A stretch of 64,000 bases of DNA from Nageia nagi (taxonomy: Eukaryota > Pinophyta): contig JBITNC010000001.1 in the NCBI GenBank assembly GCA_050084985.1, positions 82,894,001 to 82,958,000 of the forward strand, written 5' to 3'. The position numbers and the translations under genes are program-made. The notes below the pieces were generated by a model. That model saw only the letters and a list, made by a program, of their open reading frames with translations. It ran no database searches and was not told where the DNA came from. This document shows positions 24,660-37,365 of this stretch, piece after piece (the first letter of the stretch is position 1; each line of letters begins with the position of its first letter).

Positions 24660-26480
24660 CTAGAATGCTCTCAGGAGCTGCCCTCGCCACCATTTGTAGG
24701 ACTACTAGCTCTACCCTACGTAGGATGAGTAGTTCCCATTAAACCTATAGGACTCACTACCTGAGTCACCCTACAAATCTTGGATCAACCCATTGGGTGC
24801 TCAGAAGAGACTCCACTTGTCTTCCTATAGTTATGGGATGCAACTGATCTAACAACCTTGCCCTAGGTACTAGTTGTCTACTGAGCTCCATTAGGAACCT
24901 AATATACTAAGACATCCATAGGGATGTATGTAATGGAATGGATAGGGTATCACATACTTGGGATATATGGAGGTACCCCTATCAACCATATTTATACAAT
25001 AGAGGAGTAGTAATCCCTCTATTGGAGAATCCCCTAAACAAAGATTGATGGTTGACTAGCTACACCCATAGATGTACTAGCTCCCCTAGTCTATCCAAAA
25101 GCTTAAGCTCATCCCTCTCTTGATGATATCTATCTCTCTTAGCTCTATATATATACATATGAACACTAAGTTGAGAAACCTAATATCTCAACTTGTAGAT
25201 ATCCCCCAATAGTGCATCAATGTTGGATACCTATGTAGGGGGAGCTCCACTTCCTCTTCCACCTTTTGTAGAGGTACCTACCTTAGTCTCATCTCCCTAA
25301 TCAGCTATGTCCTCTGACTCATCCATCACTTGCTCCTCATCCCTCTCCTTGACTACCTCCTCAGCCCTTTCCTTGGCTACCTCCTCAGCCCCTTCCTTAG
25401 CTTCCTTAGGCTTAGCTACTTGATAATGTATCTTACACTCTGATGCATCACTATCCCTAGCCTCTAGATCTACCTACCACTAGGCATCAAAACCCTTTAT
25501 CACACCTATATCCTCTCCTAGGATATCCTCCTATGTAGGATCTGGCTTTGCATAAATAAGAGGTTGAATCCCCTCAACAAGTAGCTCACCCTCTCTTAAA
25601 AAATGTAGAGGTTCTAGTGGAATATTTTGAACCAAACCAAATTAATGATGGTCATGCATAAACTAGAAATGCTCTAAGAACTCAATCTATCGACCATTAA
25701 AAACTCAAGCTTGTATAATGCTCAAAAGCTATACTATGAGCTCATCCAAAACTAGGTAACCATGGTAGGGTCAAAACCTCACCTAATCTATAATAAGGTG
25801 AGCAATCATCCTCTGATAAAAAGACATATCTCACTAAATCCTATTAGAAAAGTGAGAATAAAAGTCCTCTCTCCAATGCATGATGTTGGTAGGATAAGTT
25901 GTGTGTGTGTCAAAACTAGGTACTAGGAGCCCCAAAGGACAAGCTATGTGGATATGCTCATAGACCCACACTTGAAGAGTAATGGTAACTGATAATGAGG
26001 CTCTATGGCCTAAAGAATAAAAGAATAGCTTCTGATAAATCTAAGCTAGTAGTGTGGGAAACCAAGCATATACTATCCCTTACTGTAGCATATCGACCAC
26101 TATAGCTAATAAGGACCAAGGAAATCTCCCATTATCAATCTTCGGGAGAGCATAGCACTAGATCAGCCCCATCAACTTAAAGGCTTTAAGGAGACCCTCC
26201 TGGTCATTCTTCCAATACCTAAAGTATGGAAGACCCCTAGAAAACATTTTTCCCATGACTTTATCGATGGCACCTACCCCATAAATTGTTGCAATATTTT
26301 GGTGCATTGAATCTTGGTCTAGCACATGCTAAATTCATAATAGTCATCTCCCTCATAGGAATATGGAAGGTACTGGTTGAAGAATCCCATCTCTCTAGCA
26401 AGGTTGCTAATAATAGGTAGTCCTAGTGAATATGACCCATGTAGGGCCTAGCTCCAAATCTAAATGGACAAAGAAAGGTT
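24660..26480 (-). pseudogene. Plant mobile domain (PMD) gene in element A, antisense to A
   Basis: Minus-strand residues in order: RPYMGHIH and LLERWDSSTSTFHIP with REMTI (about 26330-26460), the N-terminal PMD signature; GRFPWSLLAIVVDML (about 26080-26130); VWVYEHIHIACPLG (about 25935-25976), the WAYEH motif; MHWREDFYSHF (about 25850-25885). The C-terminal part (25120-25480) is acidic and repeats EEVAKERAEEV-type units, then turns Gly/Ser-rich. Stops occur throughout. The N-terminal end points to the 3' LTR, as in B, H and G. The function inside the element is unknown; PMD proteins of the host act in transposon silencing. Confidence 0.7.
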
Positions 26481-28144
26481 TGATCTATGAAATTCAATAA
26501 AACACAACCATCCTTGAGTATATGAGGATGTCTACCTTTGGGCTTGAAGACATCTCAAACCTAATAGCAATTAATGATAAAGTAAGTTGTAAAAAAAATT
26601 GTAAATTACAAATGTCAATGATCAGATGATTAGGGTCTAGAATTGTAAATGTTCTATACTCAAACATTATTGATCTTGAAACCCTTTGGATTTGGCTAGT
26701 GACCATGATTAGGGTTTTAAAATTTTAGCCAAATGATAAAAAATAAGCTTAATCTAAAAAAATAAATGGTTATAAAACTTCTAAAAGCTATTCCTAAGCA
26801 TCCTATAGTTTCTATTTTTTCATAAATGGAATTTAAATAGATTAATAAGTGAAAAATTGAAAAGGGCATTTTAACACCTTCCTCTTCCCTCATGGGCCTC
26901 TTGCATGGTGTAGATCATCCTCATGGTGACATCATAGCTCAAATAAATGGTAAAATGGGAAGTATGGGATCAAATGCTCGAATGCTGGGGTAAAGGCAAC
27001 AAAAGCTTTGACCTAGCACTAGAAAATAGATTAGAAAGTGATAGGTAGAACCTTTTTCTTTTTATTACTCCATGTAATCAAATGTTGATGATTTTAAGTC
27101 AGGCACCAATGATCCATAAGGATCTCTAGAGATCATAATTAGATCACCAATGACCCAAACCTTTAAAAAAATGATGAATGAATGAGAAAAGATTTTCTTA
27201 AAATGCACAAGTTATATGGGTATTTCAACAAGAGAAATACCTAAGACCTTCCCTATGTGCTTTATTAAAAGTCTATAATTAAAAATTAAGAAATACAAAA
27301 TTTTGCAGTATGACAAAAATTCTTTAGGTCAAGTCAGGCTTACAATTAATTGTAAATATTGATGAGAAAATTCAAAATGAAATAGAGTAATTAAGACTAT
27401 TTATAAAATCTTGTATATATCTTTTAAACAATAAATAATACTCAATTAAAAATAAATAATTATAATCTAAACAAAATATTTGTGCTCAAAAGATGCTCAT
27501 ATCAAAACTATCTTGAAAAATATCAAAAATAACATAAAACCATTAAAAACCATAAAAAAATTAAAATATATGTGTCAAAGGCAAAATCACTATAAGTTCT
27601 TCACTTGTTAAACTTAATTTAGAGTTGAAGGTTTTTTGAAAAAATTAAGACTCTTACTCTAAATTTGAAAAATGATCCTTATTTTAACAGAAAAAAGAAG
27701 TATAGGTTTCGATATGATTAAAATTATTTGATGAACTTTTGTGCAAGATCATCAAGTAACCTATCTGCTAGGATAAAACTAGAATAATTAAAAGTTATTT
27801 TATTCACAAGAGATCTTCTTTATCACCTACTAGCTATGGCATATTCTTGACAATTAAGACTCTATCCATATCCTACCAACACAACACAATAGTATACTGG
27901 TAATTTCCTAAGTTACACCTTGCACTATAACATTTTATTATTTTCAAATGTGTCAAATGTAAAAGATTAAAACATGGCTTTAGTCATAATCCAATCACTT
28001 AAATTCTACTTATTCAAAGATAATGAGTTAACTTGAAACCTTGAATTAAGATCAAGAAGTACAAGTCAAAGACTTGTTTGCACCCCTTTTCATATAGGCT
28101 TAGTTTTTTTAAATAATCTCCACCTATAAAATGTTGGGTATTTC
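26481..28144 (+). other. Non-coding stretch between PMD gene and 3' LTR of A
   Basis: AT-rich, no coding region that I can support. It probably holds upstream sequence of the PMD gene (on the minus strand) as well as the element's 3' untranslated part. Similar context in H is 52156-53100 and in G 59901-62528. Confidence 0.45.
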
Positions 28145-28159
28145 AAAAAAGGGGCAAAA
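28145..28159 (+). promoter_or_regulatory. Polypurine tract of element A
   Basis: AAAAAAGGGGCAAAA directly precedes the LTR start TGTAGACACC. The same tract precedes the LTR of H at 53101-53114. It primes plus-strand DNA synthesis and fixes the plus orientation of both elements. Confidence 0.8.
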
Positions 28160-28997
28160 TGTAGACACCTAAAAAAGATCCCTCTTTCAATAAATGAAAG
28201 AGGAGAATAAAATTTTAGGCAAAAAATAAAGTTTTCTAAAGTCTCTTGATCACTGGCAATCTAGTACAATCATCAAAGATCATATCTGATCACTAGCACC
28301 TAATGGGTAATCGCTAGCGATCTTGTAAATAAAAAACACAAAGAAAAAAACTAGAAAAATTAGGTGCCCAAGGAAACAATCTAGCATATCAAGGATTAGT
28401 CATCCTTTATCCTACATTTTCCTTTCACAAATATAATTCATGACAAGGTTGGATGAGATTTTTCATCTAACCTTGCCTTCCAAAATAGCAACTAATGCTA
28501 CCTTGGAAAATCTATAAATAAGACCCTTCCCATAGAGGAGAGAGAGGGAGGATGAAATACAACTTTACTCCATTGAACTATATCTAGATTGCTAAGTACA
28601 TTTTATTTTATTATTTTTTCTTATATGCATGTTTATTTCATATTTATTTATTATAATCTTAGAGCATGAGAGGTATGTTTGATGGGTTGTTGGTTTGTGC
28701 ATGTGTAAGATTCCAAGACTAGAAATTGATTAAAGCAAATAGAAGCTAAGGATTTGGCAGGAAAGAAGAAATTAGAGTCATTCTTGTTGTAGGTTCAATT
28801 AAATGATATCTAGATCTTGAATATATTAGCAAATAAGGGCCTCCAAGAGGCCTATATGGAACATTGTACTAAAGCCCTCAATTGCAAGGAAATCTGTAAT
28901 CAAAATTGAGGTTTATTCAAAGATCAATAAAGATTTTTTATTATTTGTGATAGCTTATATTTTTTGTATGCTTGTAGGGTTATTTTTTGAGTAAACA
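28160..28997 (+). repeat. 3' LTR of element A
   Basis: 838 bp from TGTAGACACC to GTAAACA. TATAAATA lies at 28513-28520 and AATAAA at 28926-28931, giving a plausible promoter and poly(A) signal. It aligns over its second half with 3220-3701 (A's 5' LTR) and along its length with 53115-53946 (LTR of H). To the right, from 28998, sequence aligns with the inside of F's LTR. Confidence 0.8.
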
Positions 28998-31900
28998 ATA
29001 GTTATAAAGGACTAAGGTTACTTTGTGATGTTACAAAATATTTAATTGTTTATGAAAATAAGTGAGTTATGACCCTAATTATTTTGTTTTCTTATGTTAG
29101 GTATGGAAAATAGTTGACACTAATTTATCAATTAATAAAAAGGGTTCCAAGGTATTAAATACCACTACAATCATCAACAACTTTAATAAAACCTACCAAA
29201 ATAATTATTAAAGGGATGAGTAGACATTCATTTGGACAAACTTCAACCTCCTAGGTTATAAATAGGAGGGGTGGAACATTAGGAAAAACACTTATCTACT
29301 ATAATTTCATTATTTTTATTCTCAAGCCTAGGTGTAGAGTTATGTGAATAAAAGAAGTATTTTCCTCTCTCAATTCAAGGTGCATTCTTTTGCATTTTAG
29401 AACTTAAAGCTTAAATGTTTAGTTAAAAGTAGTATTACTTGGTGTTATTTAATATATTGTATTAAAGAAAAAGATGATAAAGGTTTATGATATTAATTGT
29501 TGATAGAGGCCTTGTTTCATTTGAAAGGATATACTACCTAGTTTATGTAATATACTGCATGTGATAATTGGTCCTTTCTTTTAACTTTTGAAAGAGCGTA
29601 GTTTATTGTGTTTTTTTCCATATTAGTTAATGGTTAGATAAACCAAGGTTCTTTGAAATTATTTGATATGTTGAGGAAAAGAATGTGGTTTTTGAATGTA
29701 TATTACTGAAATTGGTGACTACTAATAGTATTATTTTTCCTAAAAAGAGATTTCATTATTTTACATGTGAGGTTTGTACATATTATCTTGAAAAAGTGAC
29801 TTTATCATATACTAAAATTAAATAAGTGATAGGAAGTGAGGTACCATGTCATAAGATTTTTTTATAGTTCATTCACTTGAAAAGATTGACCTTAAATATT
29901 TTATCTATTCTCATAGCTCATGGGAGTCCATTTAGGAAAAATTTCTTGCTTTGTTCTTTAGATTCCTACCACTCTCGTTGGTTTTAAATAAAGCTTCCAA
30001 TGCTCATTGTAAAAAATGGCATAGATGGAAGGGTTGAGAATACAATACCTCCTTTGAAGGCTTCATGATGGTATGTGCTAAAAATATGATGGTAAAGGTT
30101 TAATATTTTTGGTTTTATATTTGAATATTGCATTCTTGTAATAGCCTCTAAGTGCAATTTTGAAAATCCATTCTTTTCATATCTTATGAAATTTGTAAGA
30201 AATTTCTGAGATTTGTGTATTCCATATGTTTTGTATGAAACTATTTTCAACTATGATTTCATATATCTCCATAAAAGAAAATGCTGAGAAAATGAATGGC
30301 GATGGTTTTAGAGTTTGATTTTGATATTGAATGTTACATGCCCCTTTGGATATCCATTCTATGTGTATCCTACCATCATAGTAGTCAATGAATTTCTTTG
30401 CAATATATCTATGATCCAATAATTCTTGAACCCTAAGTATTATTTGTATTATACATATATGAATATTGAAGTAATTGATGAAAAACCCTTTCCAACTACT
30501 CTCTAATAGATCTCCATACCTTGATCGAATGCCCCTACAAGGATATATGTTGGAAAAATGATGACAATTATTATAGAGTTTGGATGATTTTCTTGCAATT
30601 TTTCATTTCCCTAAGACTGTATTATAGAACCATAGGCATTCACAATCACAATATTCAATAAGAAACCATTTCAACTATGCATTGGTAAAACTCTAACCTT
30701 ATTCCTAAGCTCCCATGAAGGTACATGTTGGAAATATGTTGGAAAAGGTTTCAAAGTTTGGATTTAATATGGAACATTGCATATTTTGTTTATAATCCAT
30801 TTTGTGCACCTATTATCAAACAATTTTTGAACTTTATGTATTACATATTAGGCATTCAAAATCACAATATCCATTGAGAAACCATCTCAACTACTCTTTG
30901 ATGGACTTCCATATCTCCTTTTTGAGCTAACCTAATGACACATGTTGGGAGAATGATAACAAATATTGCAGAGTCTGGTTTTACCCATGATTTAACTAAA
31001 TCATTAAATGTTTGTTTTTGGTATATTCCATTATTATTTTATGATACCATATTGAAGCTTATATTCATTTGTGTTTGATTTGAATGTAAACTAATATGAT
31101 GTTTTCCCTTTATATTATTAGATTATAATTATAGTAACAAAGGGTTAACACATTATTAGTATAATATATTGTGACTTTATCTTTCTTTAGATCATGAAAT
31201 TATTATTAAAATATTGTTCAAGATTATTTAACATTATTTAATGCATAATAAGCCTTTCAAGTATTTATAGAGTGAATTCAAACTTCTTTATATTTAAGGA
31301 AGAAGAGTAAATGTTTTAGTTCATATGACCAAAGAAGGGAGGACTTAAAAACCTCTTGAGGTCCATGGAAAGTTTTTAGAAGAATAATATGTTGTATATC
31401 ATTTGTATTATTGTCATAATTTTTTTAAAAAAAAGGAATTTTCTTGATCCTCAAAATCTTCACCTCCCTAGTACTTGAACCAATACCTTTCAACGTTGGG
31501 AAGAAGCTCAAAATACAAAGATGAAAACTCTACATCAAGAGAACAATGATGTGATGAAGAACTCTTAATTTAGATTTGAATATATACTATGTATTTACTT
31601 GTGTAAAACTTATAAGGGACCATATTGTAAATAATAAGGGTTATCTCCATTATGTACTCTAATATCAACATTTTTATAAAATATGAATTTGGTAGAAATT
31701 TCTTTCAATCTTTTAGGGTTATTTTTTATTATGATCCTATTAAATCTTTTAAATGCTAAAGATACTTCCAAATAATAAAATTTAATGAAAAATGTGAAAT
31801 GATATGGATAGAAAAGTAACAAAGGATGACTTTATAAAAATGCTACTTAGGAATTTAAACTAAAAATAGAATATAATCCTTAACTTGGTAAATGTAGTTT

Positions 31901-32100
31901 TATAACCTTCATGAGTCCTATTACCCTAATATGTTTCAAGAATGAATCTAACTCAAATTTGTAATACAAGAATGTTTTAGTAATAAGGATTTTTATTATT
32001 CTTGTAAGTAAATGATTGACCTTAGTACCCTTGAAATGCAAGAAACTCCCATATAACCTTGAAGTCATAGTGTTTAATTGAGATTAATGATTGATAACTC

Positions 32101-32138
32101 ATATATATATATATATATATAATATATATATATATATG
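32101..32138. repeat. (TA)n microsatellite in F's 5' LTR
   Basis: About 38 bp of TA units with one slip. The matching place in the 3' LTR (50371-50382) has only about six TA units. The two started identical, so the run grew or shrank after insertion. Confidence 0.9.
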
Positions 32139-33272
32139 GGAAATGATAAATCAATTATAAGGATTGTTATTATTAATATTAACCCTAAATTCATTGTAGA
32201 TGGGTAAGAATTCAATACATTTATATATAGTAAGTAACCCTATTTTCCTTAGGTCACTCATATATAGTCTTTAATGAAGAAGAAAAGGTTGCTGAATTAA
32301 TTAGTAAATCTTAGGGATCCTTGAGTATTAAAAGGGATCAATATGGATCAAATGGGATTAGTGAAATAAGAATTATCTAAGATTTATTTTCCACAAACGA
32401 ATAAAGAGGAAAGACTTTGAGTCAGTTAGGATCAATAAGAGTTGATCAAGTTTTTAAGATATGGGTTTAATGGTAAACCCTAACAACTATCTATACAAAC
32501 CTAATAGATATGATAATGTAATATATAAGTAGTAAACTCAAAAAGAGCCTAGATGATAGAGAAAAGCCTAAAAGAATTAGTTCAGCCAAAAAGAAAACAT
32601 TTGGATGGATTTGATAATGAAGATGATGTGGAATATTTGTTAGTTAAATCTTTCTTGCTAAACAACATTCCAAAGGAATATTGCTTGAGTATGGACCACT
32701 TTACATCACACTTCCTTTATAGAAGTAGCTAACCTTAGTGTCATTTCAAGAAACATTATTAAACACTATTATGAGAACTTTTATAAAGTGGTATTAATTA
32801 TGTAGTACCATGAATATGGGATATTTATTATACTCAGATCTCTTGTGTGACTTTCTAAGCAAGTTATTTTGAGTCTTCCTATATATGATATGGTATTGTT
32901 AGGTCATGGATGATATTTAATTAATATCATTATTTAAAATTAATTAAAATATACAAACCACTCAAAGGTATTATTTGGACACCTATGGCTCCCTAAGATA
33001 TGGGCATGAGGATGCCAAATTCCATGCTGAGCCTAGCTGATAGCTATGGGCATGTTAGTGTCTGATATCCTTGATAGGATGTTAGATGAAGATAGTAGTT
33101 GATAAAAATATGGTTATAGGGTGAAGGTAATTTAGTAGTTATACTACTTATAGTTAAGCACATAGCAGTATGATGATTATTCCATAGGTGATGAGGTATC
33201 TCGCTCATAAGGAAGTTTGCTTAGTAAAAATTATTTGCTCCTGTGAGTTGGAGGGTTATCATTAGGTGAGAA

Positions 33273-33277
33273 TGTAT
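33273..33277. repeat. Target duplication of element I, left copy
   Basis: TGTAT just left of the LTR; its partner is at 41642-41646. The uninterrupted site in the other F LTR reads GAGGATGTATAACCTAG (51432-51448) with a single TGTAT. Confidence 0.9.
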
Positions 33278-33777
33278 TGTGAAAATTGAACTATAACATG
33301 AATACCTCTAAACTTTCAAGATCATATGAAAGCTCACAAACACAACTAATAAACTCACAAAGCAATCTCATAATGTAACACAAGATATAAGTGGTTCCTC
33401 GAATTAGGAGTACATCCACTAACTAGATATTTACTTCAATCACAAATAAAACTCTCTTAAAATCTTCTTAATCTCAACTCTTAATCACTATCCTATAGCA
33501 TAACTTTACTCCAAAAATTGGTGTATTATCACAAAAAGAAAGCCTTCTATTTATAGGCCAAAATCCCTCTTTAGATCATCCTTCTATATAATGTACAAAA
33601 GCATGATATGCACATCCTTTTACCCAAGGGGCATGCTCATAACATAAAGTGTAAAACAAGTTACATTATCATATTCACTTAAATACTTAAGGTATCAAAT
33701 GATACCCTTAAGTATTAGTGAACTTATATAGAAGATTATTACAAAACCTTTACAATAATGCATTATACATTCTAACA
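33278..33777 (-). repeat. 3' LTR of element I
   Basis: 500 bp, minus strand from TGTTAGAATG to AATTTTCACA. Holds a near-perfect inverted repeat (about 33687-33725; arms around ATACTTAAGGTATCA) that is preserved in the partner LTR. The internal edge on the plus strand reads CTCCCCCTTAAT, whose complement is the polypurine tract. Confidence 0.95.
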
Positions 33778-33790
33778 CTCCCCCTTAATG
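33778..33790 (-). promoter_or_regulatory. Polypurine tract of element I
   Basis: The minus strand reads GCATTAAGGGGGAG just before the LTR start TGTTAG, the expected place for plus-strand priming. Confidence 0.8.
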
Positions 33791-34479
33791 CAATATTGGG
33801 ATAAAGTGAATAATAAAGAAGAAAGAGAGAGAGTAAGAGAGTTTTTCCTCCTTATAGACACAACAAAGATGAGAACTTTTTACATATTTGTGAAGTAAGA
33901 AAGATCTAGTTTGAGACTCACTACTTAGCCAAATACAATCATTAACCATAATTGATTTCAATGTACATTAAGTAGTCATCCAACTAGAAGTCATGAAGAG
34001 TTTCTAAGATCTTGCATATCTAAAGTAACTTGCGATCTCAAAGGAAACTACAATTCATAAGCAGTTCAAATAATAACAACAATTAAATGCAACATATTCA
34101 TATCAATAAGGATAGATGAATCAAATGAATGCCATTATAAACTGATCAATGGTACACTATAAGTCATCACAAAGATGCAAAGCTAAAAAACTCATAGTCA
34201 CCTACTATATATAAAACAAATGTTGATCATTATAAAAAAATAGAGCATGCACATACAAATTCCTCACATATGGATAACTTAATAGTTCCAAAAGATACAT
34301 AAGAGTTTTTCACATATGGATAATTGAATAGTGCTAGATTGGCTAATCTTTTTGCTCTAAAATTTGCAATAACAAGTTCCTCATGCAGATCAAACTTACC
34401 ATGAAGGTGTACAACAAAATCAACACTATATAGCACAAAATCCTCCTAGGGGCAAAGTTTTCATCACGAATATGAATTG

Positions 34480-34870
34480 AACATAAGAATTCAAACTTCA
34501 CTTCCCCTTGAAGGCAACTTTATCCACCTAATAGCATACCTAAGCTTATAAAATTGAGCTTTTAAGAGGGGTTTGGTGAACAAATTAGCAGAGTTCAAAG
34601 TGGATGGACAATACTCGAGGTGTATGATGCCATCAAGAACCTTCTTTCTGATAAAATATGCCTATATTCCATATGTTTTATTCTTTGATGGAACACAAGA
34701 TTCTTATCTAAAGAGATCACTAATTGATTATCTAAAGAAATCAAAGATGATCCACCTTGCTCATGTCCAATTTCTTTCAAAATATGCCTTAACCAAATGG
34801 CTTCTTGGGCTACAACATACATGGCACTGTATTTAGCTTCTATGGTGAAAATAGAAATAGTAGGTTGCTT
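34480..34870 (-). pseudogene. RNase H of element I
   Basis: Minus-strand residues AQEAIWLRHILKEIGHEQGG, ISLDNQLVISLDKNLVFHQR and TKPLLKAQFYKLR match the copia RNase H (usual DNQSAI, then FTKPL near the end). The frame is open for 75 codons (34595-34822) and shifts at both edges. It follows RT as in all copia elements, and the polypurine tract lies about 700 bp further on. Confidence 0.85.
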
Positions 34871-34879
34871 CTTGGAAGC

Positions 34880-35930
34880 CTAAGAGATAGCACCTAAACC
34901 AATGCTAAACACATATACAAAGGTTGATTTTCTATCATATCTACCTCCTCCATAGTCAAACTCTAATAACCCTAAGAGAATAAATGAGAGCAACTTGGAA
35001 TGCTTGAGAGCAAGATCCTTTATCCTTGCAACATACCTCAAGATTTGCTTAACAACATTAAGATGCTTGACATATGGTTTCTAGATGAATCAGGTCATTA
35101 GATTCATTACAAAGGAAATATCTAGCTTGGAAATAGTTAAATATAGAATATTACTAATTAATTGCCTATAAGCTATAGTATCAATAAATTGAGAGTTGGA
35201 TCTTAGAGAAATAGTGATTCTAGGAGAGACTAGGATCGCAATATATCTACACTCCTCCATTCGAACTTCTGCAAGATGTTTGATATATACTTAGATTTAC
35301 TAAGATAAGTACAATCTTTATATTGGTATACTTACATTCTAAGGTAGTAGTATAAGAAACCAAGATCAGTCATTTCAAACATTGCCTTAAGTTTAGATAT
35401 GCACTCTTGAATAATTTCATCATTATTTCTAGTAATTGAAAGATCATTCACATAAAGAAAAAATGAGACCATTCTTTTCCCTAATTGAACACATATACAT
35501 CAGAGTTATAAAAACACTTGGAGAATATAATGTCTATAAATATTCTTGAAATCTTCTTATACCAAGATTTAAATGCTTGCTTAAATCTATACAATAACTT
35601 TTTTAGCTTGCACACAAAGAACTCTTTGCCTTCTATAATAAACCCTTCTGGTTGATTCATGAGAATTTTCACATCTAAGTCACCATTGAGGAATGTACTA
35701 TTGACATCAAATTGAAAAAAGTTCTATTTTTGAGCTAAAAAAGAGCAAACATAATTCTCATAGGAGGCATATTTGCTATGGGAGCAAAGGTTTCTTCATA
35801 ATCGACATCATATTTCTAAGCAAAACCTTTCACTACTAACCTTGCCTTGTATTTTTCAATATCCTCAATAGAATTGAACTTAACTTGTATATCTATTTAT
35901 TACCAATCATATTCTTCTCATTGAGATAAA
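34880..35930 (-). pseudogene. reverse transcriptase of element I
   Basis: Starts around 35930; the clearest block is 35481-35672 with MNQPEGFIIEGKEFFVCKLK and KLLYRFKQAFKSWYKK, the copia RT signature. About 35425-35455 encodes LYVNDLSIT: the first catalytic Asp of YVDD is Asn. Several stops and frameshifts follow. It cannot be active. Confidence 0.85.
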
Positions 35931-36144
35931 GAATAAAATTCTAAGTTTTATTTTTTATAAGCACCTCATACTCTACTTTAATGGCTTCCATCTAGCACTC
36001 GTTCTTAGAAGCTTATTTGAAGGTAGATGGCTCATGCTTGTTGTCAATCTTAAAAAATAAAAATTTGTTCAAAGTCATGCTTCTTGTTACCCTTTAAGTT
36101 GGAGAATTTTGCTCCTAAGATGACTTGTCTACATCAATATCCAG

Positions 36145-37302
36145 CTAGCTAGATGCAACTAAAGAGTCCTCTAGATCATCTATACCCTTATTAGAAATAG
36201 ATTCTTTAGAAAGTTCATTGAACTTGACATCTCTTGAAATGAACACTACTTTATAGAATGGAGAGTAGAGCCTATAACCTCTATGCTGACTGTCATAACC
36301 CATAAAGATGCATTTTTTATCCTTTTTGTCTAACTTTTTCCTTTTCTTAGAAATAATGAAAGAGAATGCTTCATAACCAAACACCCTGAGGTGAAAAATA
36401 TTAGGTATTATTTTTGACTATGCCTCAAAAGAAGTCTTACCCTGAATAGCTTTTGTAGAACACCTATTCAAGGTGTAAATATCAATGCTTATAGCTTCAC
36501 CCCATAAGGAACTAGAAAGATTACATAGCATGCATCTAGCCATGTCCATAATTATATTGCTTTTCCTTTTGGCAACACCATTTTTCTAATAAGTGTATGG
36601 AATTATAAATTGCCTCTTGATTCTAATCTTAGTGCAATATACATTGAACTCATTGTTATTATATTCTCTCCCATTATCTAGTCTCAACATTTTTATTTTA
36701 AGGTTAGTTTGATTTTCAACTAAGGCCTTAAAATTCTTGAAACTCTCAAAGGTTTGATCCTTATGCTCAAGTAGATATCCAAAGGTCATCCTACTAAAGT
36801 CATCAATGAAGGTCAAGATGTAATATGCTCTTTCAAGCAACTTAGTTTGAAATGGATCCATCAATTTTGAATGTAGAAGTTGAAGAGGTTGAGATGCTCT
36901 TGTTGCTTTATCTTTTTCAAATTTTTGCCTATGCATTTTGCCAAGGATGCACTTCTCACATAAACCAATTGAAGGTGAAATAGAAGGCAAACCTTTCATA
37001 AGTTCTTGGTCTTTCATGACTTGAATACTTTTATGGTTAAGGTACCCTCAATGTTGGTGCCAAAGATTACCTCTAGAATACACACTTGTAGCAAGACATA
37101 TCTTTGATGAAACTTGATCTATAATGTAGAGATCATCTATCATTGATCCTTTAACCAAAGTGGCAAGTCCTTTTTTCATGCACCAAGATTGAGAATTGAA
37201 CTCAAATAAGTACCCTTTTCCAGCAACTTGGATCACAAAGAGAAGGTTAATCCTAAGCTTAAGAGCATAGAGCATATTATCAATAATCTTCTCATGAATC
37301 AA
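36145..37302 (-). pseudogene. integrase of element I
   Basis: Order on the minus strand: gag-pre-integrase part with a WHQH stretch (37048-37302), CEKCILGK of the zinc-binding HHCC site, then the core (36586-37017). YYILTFIDDFSRMTFGYLL and LRLDNGREYNNNEF give the DDE surroundings; the first catalytic Asp (usually HSD) reads HSK. The C-terminal SH3-like part (36145-36384) has FGYEAFSFI, KCIFMGYDSQHRGYRL and ISRDVKFNE. Stops lie between the blocks. Confidence 0.85.
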
Positions 37303-37365
37303 AATAATTTCAATTCTTTAGACTTCAAGTGAATATTCTTCTTTCCTTTGAAGTTCTTTACATTT

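Larger units (their letters stand above)
3220..28997 (+). mobile_element. Element A: Tat-type Ty3/gypsy element, interrupted by B
   Basis: The order is: partial 5' LTR (3220-3701), leader, gag, protease, G-patch-like linker, reverse transcriptase, RNase H, second RNase H, integrase (split by B at 13334-20744), non-coding or unknown 3' region, antisense PMD gene, polypurine tract, 3' LTR (28160-28997). A second RNase H after the first and an extra ORF between pol and the 3' LTR are known traits of the Tat lineage. The two LTR ends align over roughly 480 bp including TATA-adjacent and AATAAA parts. All coding domains contain stops, so the copy is dead. Its own 5' LTR is cut by D. Confidence 0.75.
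28998..33277 (+). repeat. 5' LTR of F, first visible part
   Basis: Aligns with 47298-51447 in the 3' LTR. It starts inside the LTR (no TG start) where A's 3' LTR ends, and stops at the target site of I. Short minus-strand open stretches (29984-30419) also exist in the other LTR (48418-48687) but look like chance. CpG is almost absent at 29935-31000, unlike the partner LTR. Confidence 0.85.

Noticed and set aside
25120-25480. Independent acidic gene with EEVAKERAEEV repeats
   Set aside because: It continues the PMD gene of A on the same strand and corresponds to the acidic tail of the B copy.
29984-30419. Overlapping minus-strand open stretches in F's LTR, also seen at 48418-48687
   Set aside because: Similar in both LTRs only because the LTRs are copies; differences do not favour keeping the frame, and there is no motif.
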